A DNA stretch of 64,000 nt from Aphanothece sacrum FPU1 (GTDB lineage: Bacteria; Cyanobacteriota; Cyanobacteriia; Cyanobacteriales; Microcystaceae), in assembly GCF_003864295.1 (NCBI RefSeq), contig NZ_BDQK01000017.1:310001-374000 (forward strand), given 5' to 3'. The position numbers were made by a program, and so were the translations under genes. Positions within the stretch are counted from its first letter, which is position 1; each line of letters begins with the position of its first letter. The notes beneath the pieces were generated by a model. The model searched no databases. It saw only the letters and a list, made by a program, of their open reading frames with translations, and had not been told where the DNA came from. Positions 8,850 to 17,655 of this stretch are shown piece after piece.

Positions 8850-8960
8850 GGTTCTATTAAAAACGAAGTCCGACGAGCGCGGACGCTCATTGTAGGTTGC
8901 GTAGGCAACCTTTGTTTGTATAGCATAAGGCTTTAGCCTTTTATTCATTATTAATAGGAG
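8850..8960. repeat. Dispersed modular palindromic repeat (copy at 8.9 kb)
   Basis: The intergenic stretch upstream of copy 2 contains three modules that recur elsewhere in the window. They are a hairpin around ACGAAGTCCGACGAGCGCGG, a hairpin GGTTGCGTAGGCAACC followed by TTTGTTTGTATAGC, and GGCTTTAGCC with ATTCATTATTAAT. Related arrays lie at 18.1, 20.9, 33.6 and 60.4 kb. No gene was found in 8742-9132. A further small hairpin, GTGCGTT-AGGG-AACGCAC (9069-9086), lies past the 3' end of shc. Confidence 0.8.
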
Positions 8961-9132
8961 TTACGCACTCAGAACCGAAAACCAGGATTTTGCGTCATTG
9001 CGAATGGATTATAGTATTAAACCCCTACAAAAGCGAATCGCCATGTCTAGAGAATCCTTGGGGTACGTGGTGCGTTAGGGAACGCACCCTACTTATATTT
9101 TATCGGGGTTAATGCCAAGGGATCTAAGTTTT

Positions 9133-11067
9133 TCAGGTATCGCCTAATTTTTGATAGCGACCTAAAGCTATTAATGGGAAATAATGACGATAGAGATGAT
9201 AGCGAATATAAAAATGACGGGGAAACCCTGTTCCAGTAAACTCTCCTTCTTCCCAAGTTCCTTGAATATTTTGAGTGTTTAACAGATAGTTAATACCTCG
9301 TTTTATTGCCTCTTTAGGTAAATTTTTTAAGGCTTCTCCTGCGTCTAATAATCCAATTAATGCCCAAGCAGTTTGAGAAGCAGTACTATTTCCTTTTCCT
9401 TTAAGGTTAGGGTCATTATAACTGCGACAAGTTTCTCCCCAACCACCATCACTATTTTGACAGCTAAGTAACCAGTTAACCCCTTTTTCAAGTTGAGGAC
9501 GATGTTTGTCTATTTCCATCACCGCTAAAGCAGATAATACCCCACTGGTTCCATAAATATAATTGACTCCCCATCTTCCAAACCAACTGCCATCTTTTTC
9601 CTGTTCTTGGTATAAGTAATTGAGGGCTTTTTGAACGCGATCGCTATCTATTTTCAGATGACAAGATCCTAACATTTCTATTACCCTGGCGGTAACATCG
9701 GCACTATTAGGATCAATCATAGCTTTTAAGTCTCCATAAGGAATCTCATTCAACCAATTTTGATCATTATTAACATCAAATGCGGCCCAACCTCCAGGTT
9801 TACATTGCATGGTTTCTATCCATTGAAGACAGCGATCAATGGCTGCTTTTTTCCGTTCTTCATCGGGTATTTTTATGTTATTAAGTGCCATTACAACTAC
9901 CCCAGAATCGTCGATATCGGGATAAAAACGGTTAACAAATTCAAAAGCCCAACCGCCTGGTTTTCCAGTCTTATTTTTAATGGCCCAATCCCCATATTCT
10001 AAGCATTGTTTATCTAATAACCAATTACCACCTTTAACTAAAGAGAAATGATCTTTAGGTAAACCTGATTCTGTCAATGCACGTATAGCCCATGCGGTAT
10101 CCCATACGGGAGAAACACAAGCTTGTACTCGATAGGTATCTTCTTCTTCTATGGAAAAGCGATCAATTGCTTCAAATCCTCGTTGAACAGAAGGATCAGC
10201 AACATTATAATTTAAGACCCGAAAAGCGATTAAAGAATTGACCATGGGGGGCATAATTCCGCCCCAATCTCCGCTTTCTTGTTGATGATTTAATACCCAT
10301 CTTTCTGCCGCTTTAAGACTTTTTTTGCGGAGGGGAACTAAATCAAGTGTTTCAGCTAATTTAAATACTTTATCGAAAATTAAAAAGATATCACCCCAAT
10401 TGTTATTACGAGGTAAATTATACTTGACATTTTCTACCCCTTCTGCATACAATTCATTGAGATTAAATATAGGATCTACTGAAAAAACGGGCTTATCATT
10501 AAAGACAATTAATAGGGGAACTGTACTTTCTCTAGCCCAACTTGCCATTTCATAGATAGTGAAAGGAAAGTTATCAGGCAATAGCATAATCCAAGAGGGA
10601 ATAGACGGTATTCCCTTCCAGTCATAACAACCAATTAAGGCTAAATGAAACTTAGTAAAAATGCGAGTTTTACTAATACCACCTTTGCTAATAATAAAGT
10701 CTTTAGCGCGAATTAAAGCGGAGTCATTTTGAGGAACTTCTAATAAACGTAAAGCCATATAAGCTTCGACTGAGGTACTAATATCTCCTCCGTCTCCAGA
10801 AAAAAGTTCCCACCCTCCATGTTCTCGTTGTTGATGACGTAAATAATTTTCGATTTTATGCAAGGGACGAGTTTTGTCTGTTCCCCAAATTTTATGCAAT
10901 AAGACGGTTTCGGCAGTTAGAGTGACATTAGACTCTAATTCTCCCCACCAGTACCCATCGGGATATTGTAAAGATAGTAGATAGTTTTGGCTGGCCGTAA
11001 TCCCATCGTTAAGGGATAAAGGGTTAGGATTTTGTTCTTTAGTCAGTCTATCTTGGGTCTGCATCAA
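9133..11067 (-). CDS. shc: Squalene-hopene cyclase
   Basis: The enzyme cyclises squalene to hopene/hopanol, the committed step of hopanoid lipids, as a monotopic membrane protein. The 644-residue length is normal. The catalytic acid motif D-x-D-D is present as DIDD at residues 384-387, and several QW repeats are visible (for example QESGDWGG, QNSDGGWGE, KPGGWAAFD). The substrate-channel region MNSLIAFRVL is also conserved. A second hopanoid gene (hpnA) lies at 37523, so the host probably makes extended hopanoids. The gene is divergent from the ndhF operon across a 272-bp gap. Start: Met1 at 11067; Met2 is equally possible. Confidence 0.96.
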   Translation of the reverse strand: MMQTQDRLTKEQNPNPLSLNDGITASQNYLLSLQYPDGYWWGELESNVTLTAETVLLHKIWGTDKTRPLHKIENYLRHQQREHGGWELFSGDGGDISTSVEAYMALRLLEVPQNDSALIRAKDFIISKGGISKTRIFTKFHLALIGCYDWKGIPSIPSWIMLLPDNFPFTIYEMASWARESTVPLLIVFNDKPVFSVDPIFNLNELYAEGVENVKYNLPRNNNWGDIFLIFDKVFKLAETLDLVPLRKKSLKAAERWVLNHQQESGDWGGIMPPMVNSLIAFRVLNYNVADPSVQRGFEAIDRFSIEEEDTYRVQACVSPVWDTAWAIRALTESGLPKDHFSLVKGGNWLLDKQCLEYGDWAIKNKTGKPGGWAFEFVNRFYPDIDDSGVVVMALNNIKIPDEERKKAAIDRCLQWIETMQCKPGGWAAFDVNNDQNWLNEIPYGDLKAMIDPNSADVTARVIEMLGSCHLKIDSDRVQKALNYLYQEQEKDGSWFGRWGVNYIYGTSGVLSALAVMEIDKHRPQLEKGVNWLLSCQNSDGGWGETCRSYNDPNLKGKGNSTASQTAWALIGLLDAGEALKNLPKEAIKRGINYLLNTQNIQGTWEEGEFTGTGFPRHFYIRYHLYRHYFPLIALGRYQKLGDT

Positions 11068-11201
11068 TGATTCCGTTCTACTCCTTGGTATTTCTCTAGG
11101 TTAGCAATTAATTCACTAATGAGGACATATACCAGGGAACTCAAGATCCTTAACTACAAGTATATATGTTCGTAAAATCCATATAAATAAATGACATAAA
11201 A

Positions 11202-11230
11202 TTGACTAAAAGCTATGATTAGTGCATAAT
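11202..11230 (+). promoter_or_regulatory. Candidate sigma70-type promoter of the CO2-uptake operon
   Basis: TTGACT (11202-11207) and CATAAT (11225-11230) are separated by exactly 17 bases. They match the -35/-10 consensus at five of six positions each. They would give a leader of about 100 nt before the ndhF ATG at 11340. I did not recognise an obvious LysR (CcmR/CmpR) operator, and no such regulator gene is adjacent. Confidence 0.45.
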
Positions 11231-11339
11231 AAAATCTAACCAATTAAAGAAGTTAGGTCATCTGTAAATGAGTAAGATTAAGCTAATCCTTGTTTATTCC
11301 CTCTTATTGGTGACTGAAAGCAGTTTTTGAGGAAATTTT

Positions 11340-13178
11340 ATGTTAGATTCCTTTAGCCAAACAGTTTGGCTAGTCCCATTATATGCCTTAATGGGGGCCT
11401 TATTGATACTCCCCTGGTCTCCTGGTATTATTCGTCAAACGGGCCCTAGGCCATCCGGTTATATTAGTATTCTGATGACCGTAGTATCTCTCCTTCATAG
11501 TATATTTGCGTTGCAAGCAATTTGGCAAAAACCGCCTCAATATTTATCGATAAATTGGTTAGAAACGACCAGTTTAAATATTCCTCTAGATCTAGAAATT
11601 TCTACCATTACTGTTGGGGCATTAGTTCTTATTACTGGGTTAAATTTAGCGGCTCAAATTTTCGCTATCGGTTACTTAGAAATGGATTGGGGATGGGCGC
11701 GTTTTTATGCATTAATGGCTTTATTTGAGGGGGGGATGTGTTCTTTAGTATTATGTAATTCCCTCTTTTTTAGCTATGTAGTTCTGGAAGTTTTAACCCT
11801 GGGAACTTATTTATTAATTGGGTTTTGGTTTAACCAATCTTTAGTAGTCACTGGGGCCAGAGATGCTTTTTTAACTAAACGGATAGGGGACTTAATTTTA
11901 TTAATGGCCGTGGTGACCTTATTACCGTTGGCCGGAACTTGGAATTATAATGACTTAGCCGTTTGGGCCCATACATCCCTTGTTGACCCTACCATTGCCA
12001 ATTTACTCTGTTTAACTTTAATTGCCGGCCCTGTGGGCAAATGCGCTCAATTTCCCCTACATTTATGGTTAGATGAAGCTATGGAAGGCCCCATACCTGC
12101 TACCATTCTACGGAATGCCTTAGTCGTCTCTACAGGGGCCTGGATATTAGTTAAATTACAGCCTGTTTTAGCCTTATCTCCCCTAGCATTAACCGTAATG
12201 GTGTCTATTGGGTCTGTAACGGCAATAGGGGCATCTTTAATAGCGATCGCTCAAATTGATGTTAAACGTTCCCTATCTTACTCTGTAAGTGCTTACATGG
12301 GGTTAGAGTTCATCGCCATCGGCACCGGACAAACCGAAACGGCCTTACTATTATTGTTAACCTATGCGATCGCTATGGGGTTATTGGTAATGAGTATTGG
12401 GGCCATAGTTTTCAACAATATTAGTCAAGATTTGACTCAATATGGTGGTTTATGGTCACGTCGTCCCATTTCGGGTATTTGTTACCTCGTAGGTGGACTC
12501 ACTTTAGTCGCTTTTCCTCCCTTGGGTGGGTTTTGGCCCTTGCAACAACTCGCAGACGGATTAGCCTCCGTTTCTCCTCTATTATTGGGGGTGTTACTGT
12601 TAGTCAATGGGTTAACGGCCTTTAGTGTCACCCGTGAGTTTAGTATCATTTTTGGCGGACAACCTAAACCCATGACGGTACGTTCTCCTGAAGGTTTATG
12701 GCCTTTGGTAGTACCGGCCACAGTGGTAATGGGAGTTGCCGTACATTTGCCGATTTTATTCTTTAAATGGGAAATATTGTCTGAATGGGCTACGATTAAT
12801 CTATCTAGTACGGGGCTTCTGATATTATCGACTGTGGCGGGTATTAGTGCAGCAGCCTTTGTGTATTTAGGCGATCGCATTTCTAAGCCAGTTAAACTTA
12901 ACCCCCAATGGTTGCAAGATTTCTTTGCTTATGATTTGTATACACCGCAATTATATCGTATTACTATTGTAGCTGCGGTTGGTATTATTTCGGGTTTAGT
13001 TAATTGGTTTGATAAATTCATTGTAGATGGGATAGTTAATTTCGTGGGACTGGCCACGCTTTTTGGTGGACAAGGATTAAAGTATAATGTGTCAGGACAA
13101 GGACAATTTTATATTTTTACCATGTTTCTTGGACTAGCTTTATTAGTCTCTATTCTGTTTTTCCCTCTCTTGTCTTAA
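11340..13178 (+). CDS. ndhF: NDH-1 CO2-uptake subunit NdhF (NdhF3/F4 type)
   Basis: This is a proton-pumping, MrpA/NuoL-like membrane subunit of a specialised cyanobacterial NDH-1 complex. It is 612 residues of mostly transmembrane helices. Conserved antiporter-type features include the TM5 glutamate in FFSYVVLEVLTLGTYLLIG and the helix around GPVGKCAQFPLHLWLDEAMEGP. The order ndhF - carbonic anhydrase - ndhD - Cup marks it as the CO2-hydrating NDH-1MS/MS' type rather than respiratory NdhF1. I cannot decide between the inducible (F3) and constitutive (F4) form from sequence alone. The absence of a cupS-like gene leans to the F4/CupB type. Confidence 0.92.
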   Translation: MLDSFSQTVWLVPLYALMGALLILPWSPGIIRQTGPRPSGYISILMTVVSLLHSIFALQAIWQKPPQYLSINWLETTSLNIPLDLEISTITVGALVLITGLNLAAQIFAIGYLEMDWGWARFYALMALFEGGMCSLVLCNSLFFSYVVLEVLTLGTYLLIGFWFNQSLVVTGARDAFLTKRIGDLILLMAVVTLLPLAGTWNYNDLAVWAHTSLVDPTIANLLCLTLIAGPVGKCAQFPLHLWLDEAMEGPIPATILRNALVVSTGAWILVKLQPVLALSPLALTVMVSIGSVTAIGASLIAIAQIDVKRSLSYSVSAYMGLEFIAIGTGQTETALLLLLTYAIAMGLLVMSIGAIVFNNISQDLTQYGGLWSRRPISGICYLVGGLTLVAFPPLGGFWPLQQLADGLASVSPLLLGVLLLVNGLTAFSVTREFSIIFGGQPKPMTVRSPEGLWPLVVPATVVMGVAVHLPILFFKWEILSEWATINLSSTGLLILSTVAGISAAAFVYLGDRISKPVKLNPQWLQDFFAYDLYTPQLYRITIVAAVGIISGLVNWFDKFIVDGIVNFVGLATLFGGQGLKYNVSGQGQFYIFTMFLGLALLVSILFFPLLS

Positions 13179-13243
13179 TTGTTTCTTGCTTTCTTACTCA
13201 TCATTGTTTACACTTTGATTTAATCAATTGTTAGGAGTTTTTC

Positions 13244-13963
13244 ATGAATTCAGATTCTTCCAAATTTGATCTATCTCGTCGTAATCTCATCAAGTACGGT
13301 GGTGGTTTCATCGGTACAGGACTATTAGCTGCAGCTATCGGTACAGAAGCTTTAACCCCTTCTCCTGTGGTTGCTCAAAATGATATGACCCCTGATCAAG
13401 CTTTAGCAAAATTAATGGAAGGTAATAAACGTTTTACCGCCATGAAAAGCAAAAATCCTAATCAAGATATAGTGCGTCTAAAAGAAGTAGCTAAAGGACA
13501 AAAACCCTTTGCTGCTGTGTTGAGTTGTGCTGATTCGAGAGTGCCAATAGAAATCGTTTTTGATCAAGGTTTAGGGGATGTCTTTGTTTGCCGCGATGCA
13601 GGAAATATCGCCATTAAAGAAGAAGTGGGCAGCTTAGAATTTGGAACCTTAGTGTTAGGAGCTAAGATATTATTAGTCATTGGTCATGAAAGTTGCGGAG
13701 CAATTATTGCTGCCATGAAAGGAGGTAATTTTCCTGGTTCTATTGGCAGTTTTATAGACGAAATTCAGCCTGCAATTACAGAATTCAAAGGCAAACAAGA
13801 TGACGTAAATGCTGTCAGAAAAGCAACAGAAGCTAATGTTTTACATCAAGTAAACATTTTAAAAAGATCTCCCGTCCTATCTGATTTAATAGCTAACAAT
13901 AAGCTTAAAATTGTTGGGGCTTATTATGATTTAGATACAGGAAAAATCACCGTAGTCAGTTAA
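13244..13963 (+). CDS. Beta-carbonic anhydrase with twin-arginine signal
   Basis: This enzyme interconverts CO2 and bicarbonate using zinc. The 239-residue protein starts with a Tat-type signal: S-R-R at 11-13 within LSRRNLIKYGG, a hydrophobic stretch, and a likely cleavage near VVAQ at 42-45. The mature domain carries the beta-class ligands Cys95 in SCADSR, with the Asp97-Arg99 dyad, and His148/Cys151 in GHESCGA. AGGAG lies about 9 bases before the ATG. The gene sits between ndhF and ndhD with gaps of 65 and 39 bp, so it is almost certainly cotranscribed with the CO2-uptake subunits. Export to the lumen or periplasm implies work on the far side of the membrane from the Cup protein. A link to the reported thylakoid EcaB enzyme is plausible but not proven. 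Confidence 0.93.
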   Translation: MNSDSSKFDLSRRNLIKYGGGFIGTGLLAAAIGTEALTPSPVVAQNDMTPDQALAKLMEGNKRFTAMKSKNPNQDIVRLKEVAKGQKPFAAVLSCADSRVPIEIVFDQGLGDVFVCRDAGNIAIKEEVGSLEFGTLVLGAKILLVIGHESCGAIIAAMKGGNFPGSIGSFIDEIQPAITEFKGKQDDVNAVRKATEANVLHQVNILKRSPVLSDLIANNKLKIVGAYYDLDTGKITVVS

Positions 13964-14002
13964 AATTCACTGTCAGTTTTCAAATGGTTTAGGAATAATA
14001 AA

Positions 14003-15496
14003 ATGCTCAGTGCTTTACTAATTTTACCAATCGTAGGGGCGGCAATTGTCGGATTTTTGCCTCTGACATCAGATGGCACAAAAACACGCCAGATAACCCT
14101 ATTTTTTACGGGTTTATCCTTCATTTGGAGTCTTATTCTCCTCAAACAATTTAATCCCAATACTCCTGGATTTCAGTTTGCAGAATACCTACCTTGGGCA
14201 GATTCCATCGGTTTAAGCTACACTGTAGGCATTGATGGAATCTCACTTCCTTTACTAATTCTTAATAGTTTTCTCACAGGATTTGCTATTTTCAGTATCG
14301 GAGAAAACGTAGAGCGTCCCCGTCTTTATTATTCCTTAATACTATTAAGTAATGGGGGAATTGCTGGAGCATTAATGGCACAGAATCTACTTTTATTTGT
14401 GCTATTTTATGAATTAGAATTAATTCCCTTTTACCTAATGATTGCGATTTGGGGAGGAGAAAAACGAGGCTATGCTTCTACTAAATTCCTTATTTATACT
14501 GCCCTCTCAGGATTATTAGTATTAGCAGGATTTCTCGGCATAACTTTTTTAAGTGGGTCAGCTAACTTTGATTATCTTTCCATTCACTTAGAACAGCTTT
14601 CTCTCAACACCCGTTTAATTTTATTAACCTTACTTTTAGTAGGGTTTGGTATCAAAATTCCCTTAGTTCCTTTACATACATGGTTGCCAGATGCTTATAC
14701 AGAAGCATCACCCGCCGTTACCATCCTTTTAGGGGGAATTTTCGCCAAATTAGGAACCTATGGCTTAATTCGCTTTGGTTTACAACTGTTTCCTGAAACT
14801 TGGTCTCTCATGGGTTCTGGTTTAGCTATCATTGGTACGATTAGTGTACTATATGGAGCTTTAAGTGCGATCGCCCAAAAAGACATCAAACGGATGGTTG
14901 CTTATAGTTCCATCGGACACATGGGTTATATCTTGGTGGCCGTAGCAGCAGGAACCCAATTAAGCATTTTAGGGGCCGTAACCCAAATGATTAGTCATGG
15001 CTTAATTTTAGCCCTTCTTTTCTATTTGGTGGGCATTGTGGAACGCAAAGCAGGAACCCGCGACCTAGACATTCTCAACGGGTTAATGAACCCCATCCGA
15101 GGTTTACCTTTGACGAGTGCCTTATTAATTTTAGCAGGGATGGCCAGTGCAGGAATTCCGGGTTTAGTCGGATTTATAGCCGAATTCATGGTATTTCAAG
15201 GAAGTTTTACCGTTTTCCCCATTGCTACTTTACTTTGTATCATTGCATCAGGTTTAACGGCTGTTTACTTCGTTATTCTTTTGAACCGTACCTGTTTTGG
15301 CAAATTAGACAACAAACGGGCCTATTATCCAAAAGTGTTAGCTATAGAGAATATTCCCGCTTTAATTCTAACTGCAATAATCATCTTTTTTGGTGTTCAA
15401 CCTAACTATTTAGTCCGTTTAATCGAACCTACAACTAATGCAATGGTAGCTCATTTATCCCCTATTAATCAGTCTCAAATTGCGATTAAACCTTAA
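14003..15496 (+). CDS. ndhD: NDH-1 CO2-uptake subunit NdhD (NdhD3/D4 type)
   Basis: This 497-residue NuoM-like proton-pumping membrane subunit starts MLSALLILPIVGAAIVGF. The conserved glutamate of TM5 is in LLFVLFYELELIPFYLM, and the conserved block PLVPLHTWLPDAYTEASPA is present. It partners with the NdhF encoded two genes upstream to form the distal membrane arm of the CO2-uptake NDH-1. The gap to the carbonic anhydrase gene is 39 bp. A perfect palindrome (15504-15524) in the 86-bp gap before the Cup gene could attenuate the distal part of the operon. Confidence 0.93.
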   Translation: MLSALLILPIVGAAIVGFLPLTSDGTKTRQITLFFTGLSFIWSLILLKQFNPNTPGFQFAEYLPWADSIGLSYTVGIDGISLPLLILNSFLTGFAIFSIGENVERPRLYYSLILLSNGGIAGALMAQNLLLFVLFYELELIPFYLMIAIWGGEKRGYASTKFLIYTALSGLLVLAGFLGITFLSGSANFDYLSIHLEQLSLNTRLILLTLLLVGFGIKIPLVPLHTWLPDAYTEASPAVTILLGGIFAKLGTYGLIRFGLQLFPETWSLMGSGLAIIGTISVLYGALSAIAQKDIKRMVAYSSIGHMGYILVAVAAGTQLSILGAVTQMISHGLILALLFYLVGIVERKAGTRDLDILNGLMNPIRGLPLTSALLILAGMASAGIPGLVGFIAEFMVFQGSFTVFPIATLLCIIASGLTAVYFVILLNRTCFGKLDNKRAYYPKVLAIENIPALILTAIIIFFGVQPNYLVRLIEPTTNAMVAHLSPINQSQIAIKP

Positions 15497-15503
15497 TAAT
15501 TAA

Positions 15504-15524
15504 GGGCTTAATAATATTAAGCCC
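15504..15524. repeat. Palindrome GGGCTTAAT-ATT-AAGCCC type, between ndhD and Cup
   Basis: The stretch GGGCTTAATAATATTAAGCCC is a near-perfect palindrome followed by CCTACAA. The same palindrome family occurs at 33834-33856 (end of the NACHT gene) and at 46779-46799 (inside mutS2, with GGGTTTAAT/ATTAAACCC arms). It may work as a transcript 3' end or RNA processing site. Confidence 0.6.
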
Positions 15525-15582
15525 CTACAAATTTTGTTTCTACATATTGATAAGCCAGGCTAAACTTACAGGATAATCAACA

Positions 15583-16878
15583 ATGACAAGCACTTTAAAT
15601 TCGACTAAATTACCTCCTTCTAACCATGAATTTGCTGATGTAATTCACCGTTTAGAAGCGGGAGGATCAATGTTACCTGATACACCAGAAAACTTGATGC
15701 AAATTATCGGTATTTATAAAGCGTATGCTGTACCGATGGACTTCTACTGGCGCGATCTTTTATACATTGCGGAACGAGTATTTTTAGACCCCCTTCCCTT
15801 CTTTAAATATTTCTTACCTCAAGAATATTTAGATCTCCATAATCATTATGCGGGAGATGATGCAGACTTAAGAATTTGGCGAGGACAAGCAACTGCCCAT
15901 CCTGAATTATTAGAATTTATGGAAAATGGCAAAACTGGCAAAATGTCCAAACTGTTTCATCATCTAAACCATGACCGTATTAACATGGAATTTGCCGAAG
16001 CTTGTATGCGGGCCATGTTGTGGCATGGTCGAGATATGGGATGGGGTAAATTTGATTCTTATCTTGACAGTGACGAATACAAAGCAAATGCAGATAAGGC
16101 AATTAAAGCCTATTTTAAAGATAATCCTGCTATGTTAAAGCTATATAAATTATTCCCTGATATGTTCTTAGAACAGGTGCGTCAGCTTTCCTATTATTCT
16201 AATTTAGGACTATTTTGGGAAGTCATGGCCCCTGTATTTTTTGAGATGTCAGATATTTATGATGAGGGAGGTTTTAAAGGGGTTCCTGATGCCATGAATT
16301 TTCTGGTTAATGGTATTTTTGCCATTGCGGGTCGTCCTATTTATCATCATGTTTATATTGGGGAAGAATGTTACGAAATTATCCCTAAATCTAAGGCGTT
16401 TACTTGGTTATATGAAGCCGCGTTACCTTACGTTGAAGCCGTATTTTATCGCACAGCACCCTTTAGAGGAACTAAGTCTTATAATGCTCAAGCAAAACAA
16501 GTTCCTGATGAACAAAAAGACTTTCACTATGGCATTTTATATGCAGATGTTTTCCCCGTAGGAACTGCGGGAATACCTCCCACATTGTTAATGGATGATA
16601 TGTATCATTTTCTCCCTGATTACTTGATAAAATATTATCAAGAACATTGTCGTGGGGAAGATGATATCTTGATTCAATTAGGCATTACATTTCAACGTTC
16701 CATGTATAATGTAACTTCTGCTGTTATTCAAGCATTGAGAACAGCTTTGTTATATCCTTTAGATGATACAAACCCCAAACATTTACAGAAAAATCGTCAA
16801 TTTTTTGAAGCACAAATTGATCGGTTTAAACGTCCAGAAGCGCGTTTAAGGGATGTTCAGAACCAAGAATATCGTTAA
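15583..16878 (+). CDS. CO2 hydration protein of NDH-1 (CupA/CupB, ChpX/ChpY family)
   Basis: This is the peripheral subunit that, bound to NdhF/NdhD, converts CO2 to bicarbonate in a redox-coupled reaction at the thylakoid cytoplasmic face. The 431-residue length is normal. A histidine-rich stretch HHLNHDRINMEF (residues 126-137) lies in the region expected to contribute the zinc site. Family landmarks PLPFFKYF, PYVEAVFYRTAPF and AGIPPTLLMDDM are present. It is the last gene of the ndhF - carbonic anhydrase - ndhD - cup operon and is followed by a good terminator. CupA versus CupB cannot be decided. A shortened orphan paralogue lies at 43567-44697. Confidence 0.93.
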   Translation: MTSTLNSTKLPPSNHEFADVIHRLEAGGSMLPDTPENLMQIIGIYKAYAVPMDFYWRDLLYIAERVFLDPLPFFKYFLPQEYLDLHNHYAGDDADLRIWRGQATAHPELLEFMENGKTGKMSKLFHHLNHDRINMEFAEACMRAMLWHGRDMGWGKFDSYLDSDEYKANADKAIKAYFKDNPAMLKLYKLFPDMFLEQVRQLSYYSNLGLFWEVMAPVFFEMSDIYDEGGFKGVPDAMNFLVNGIFAIAGRPIYHHVYIGEECYEIIPKSKAFTWLYEAALPYVEAVFYRTAPFRGTKSYNAQAKQVPDEQKDFHYGILYADVFPVGTAGIPPTLLMDDMYHFLPDYLIKYYQEHCRGEDDILIQLGITFQRSMYNVTSAVIQALRTALLYPLDDTNPKHLQKNRQFFEAQIDRFKRPEARLRDVQNQEYR

Positions 16879-16884
16879 CTGTAG

Positions 16885-16907
16885 GGTGGGCAATGCCCAC
16901 CTTTTTA
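16885..16907 (+). terminator. Rho-independent terminator of the CO2-uptake operon
   Basis: GGTGGGCAATGCCCACC forms an 8-bp-arm hairpin directly followed by TTTTT, 7 bp after the Cup stop codon. Nearly the same hairpin (GGTGGGCATTGCCCACC) occurs at 36309-36325. Confidence 0.8.
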
Positions 16908-16941
16908 ATTTTTAAAAATTAGTACCATTCTCAAAAAATGA

Positions 16942-17049
16942 TCAAGTATCATATCTATTAGGGTCTTTCTTCTGCTTCTGAGTCTCCTCTGATTTTTGTT
17001 TGGGCTTTTTGGTCTCTCTGTTACCTTTTTTCTCTTTTTCTTTTGACAT
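16942..17049 (-). CDS. Tiny lysine-rich protein (35 aa)
   Basis: The frame runs from the ATG at 17047-17049 to a TGA at 16942 and encodes a 35-residue, very basic, Glu/Lys/Gln-rich peptide with the core KKGNRETKKPKQK. Short proteins with a K-G-N-K-E-x-K-K-P-K core are widespread in bacteria and uncharacterised, which is why I keep this one despite its size. It follows the PII-like gene on the same strand with a 60-bp gap, so the two may be cotranscribed. AGAGA lies about 8 bases upstream of the ATG. Confidence 0.55.
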   Translation of the reverse strand: MSKEKEKKGNRETKKPKQKSEETQKQKKDPNRYDT

Positions 17050-17109
17050 AATAATTCTCTAAATTTGGTTAATTTGGTCTAGGTCTAAGGGTTGAGTAAA
17101 AATTGTGAC

Positions 17110-17409
17110 TTATGCAAACAACCCTTCTACTGTGTTTCGGAAAGCTATCAACGCATGATTGGTCTCAAAATGATTCAGTTCATCAAGTAACTGATCAGAC
17201 TTCTCTGGTGTCACAATGGTTTTGACTTCAATGTTTGTGTTATAACCAGCAACATCTCCCATGCGGCTACCATGACTACCCGAACCCTGGGCCGGAATAA
17301 TCGTATAGCCAGAGACACCGACTATTTGTAGTAGATTTATCAGACGATCCTGTAAATAGGCCTCACAGATGATAGTAAAAAGAATACCCTGGCTAAAAGT
17401 TGGGGACAT
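17110..17409 (-). CDS. PII-superfamily signalling protein (PII-like)
   Basis: This 99-residue protein of PII-like ferredoxin fold has the strand ILFTIICEAYLQDRLINLL at the start and GVSGYTIIPAQGSG leading into a T-loop-like segment (HGSRMGDVAGYNTNIE). The end, NHALIAFRNTVEGL, fits the last strand. An excellent Shine-Dalgarno (AGGAGG) lies 6 bases before the ATG. It is not the canonical GlnB, because the Tyr51 T-loop consensus is absent. Its place just downstream of the CO2-uptake operon, convergent with it, suggests a carbon-sensing role like other PII-like proteins next to inorganic-carbon transporters (SbtB, CPII). That is inference from context only. Confidence 0.7.
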   Translation of the reverse strand: MSPTFSQGILFTIICEAYLQDRLINLLQIVGVSGYTIIPAQGSGSHGSRMGDVAGYNTNIEVKTIVTPEKSDQLLDELNHFETNHALIAFRNTVEGLFA

Positions 17410-17655
17410 AACAGCCTCCTCTGATGACTATAGTTGTAAACGTTTAATGTTATTAAATAAGACTCGATGCCAAATCTAAAAACATGAGACTTCCTGCTTC
17501 AAGCCATCAACAGGCAATTTGGTTAGTTTTTTACTAATATATTTTGCTTTAAAGTTACTTACCTGAAGGAAAAAATACTTTTGCAAGAAGTCTAATCAAT
17601 ATTTGAAGGTTGAATGGTTATGCTATTTTTAAGGATCTTTAGGGCGTTTCTACTC

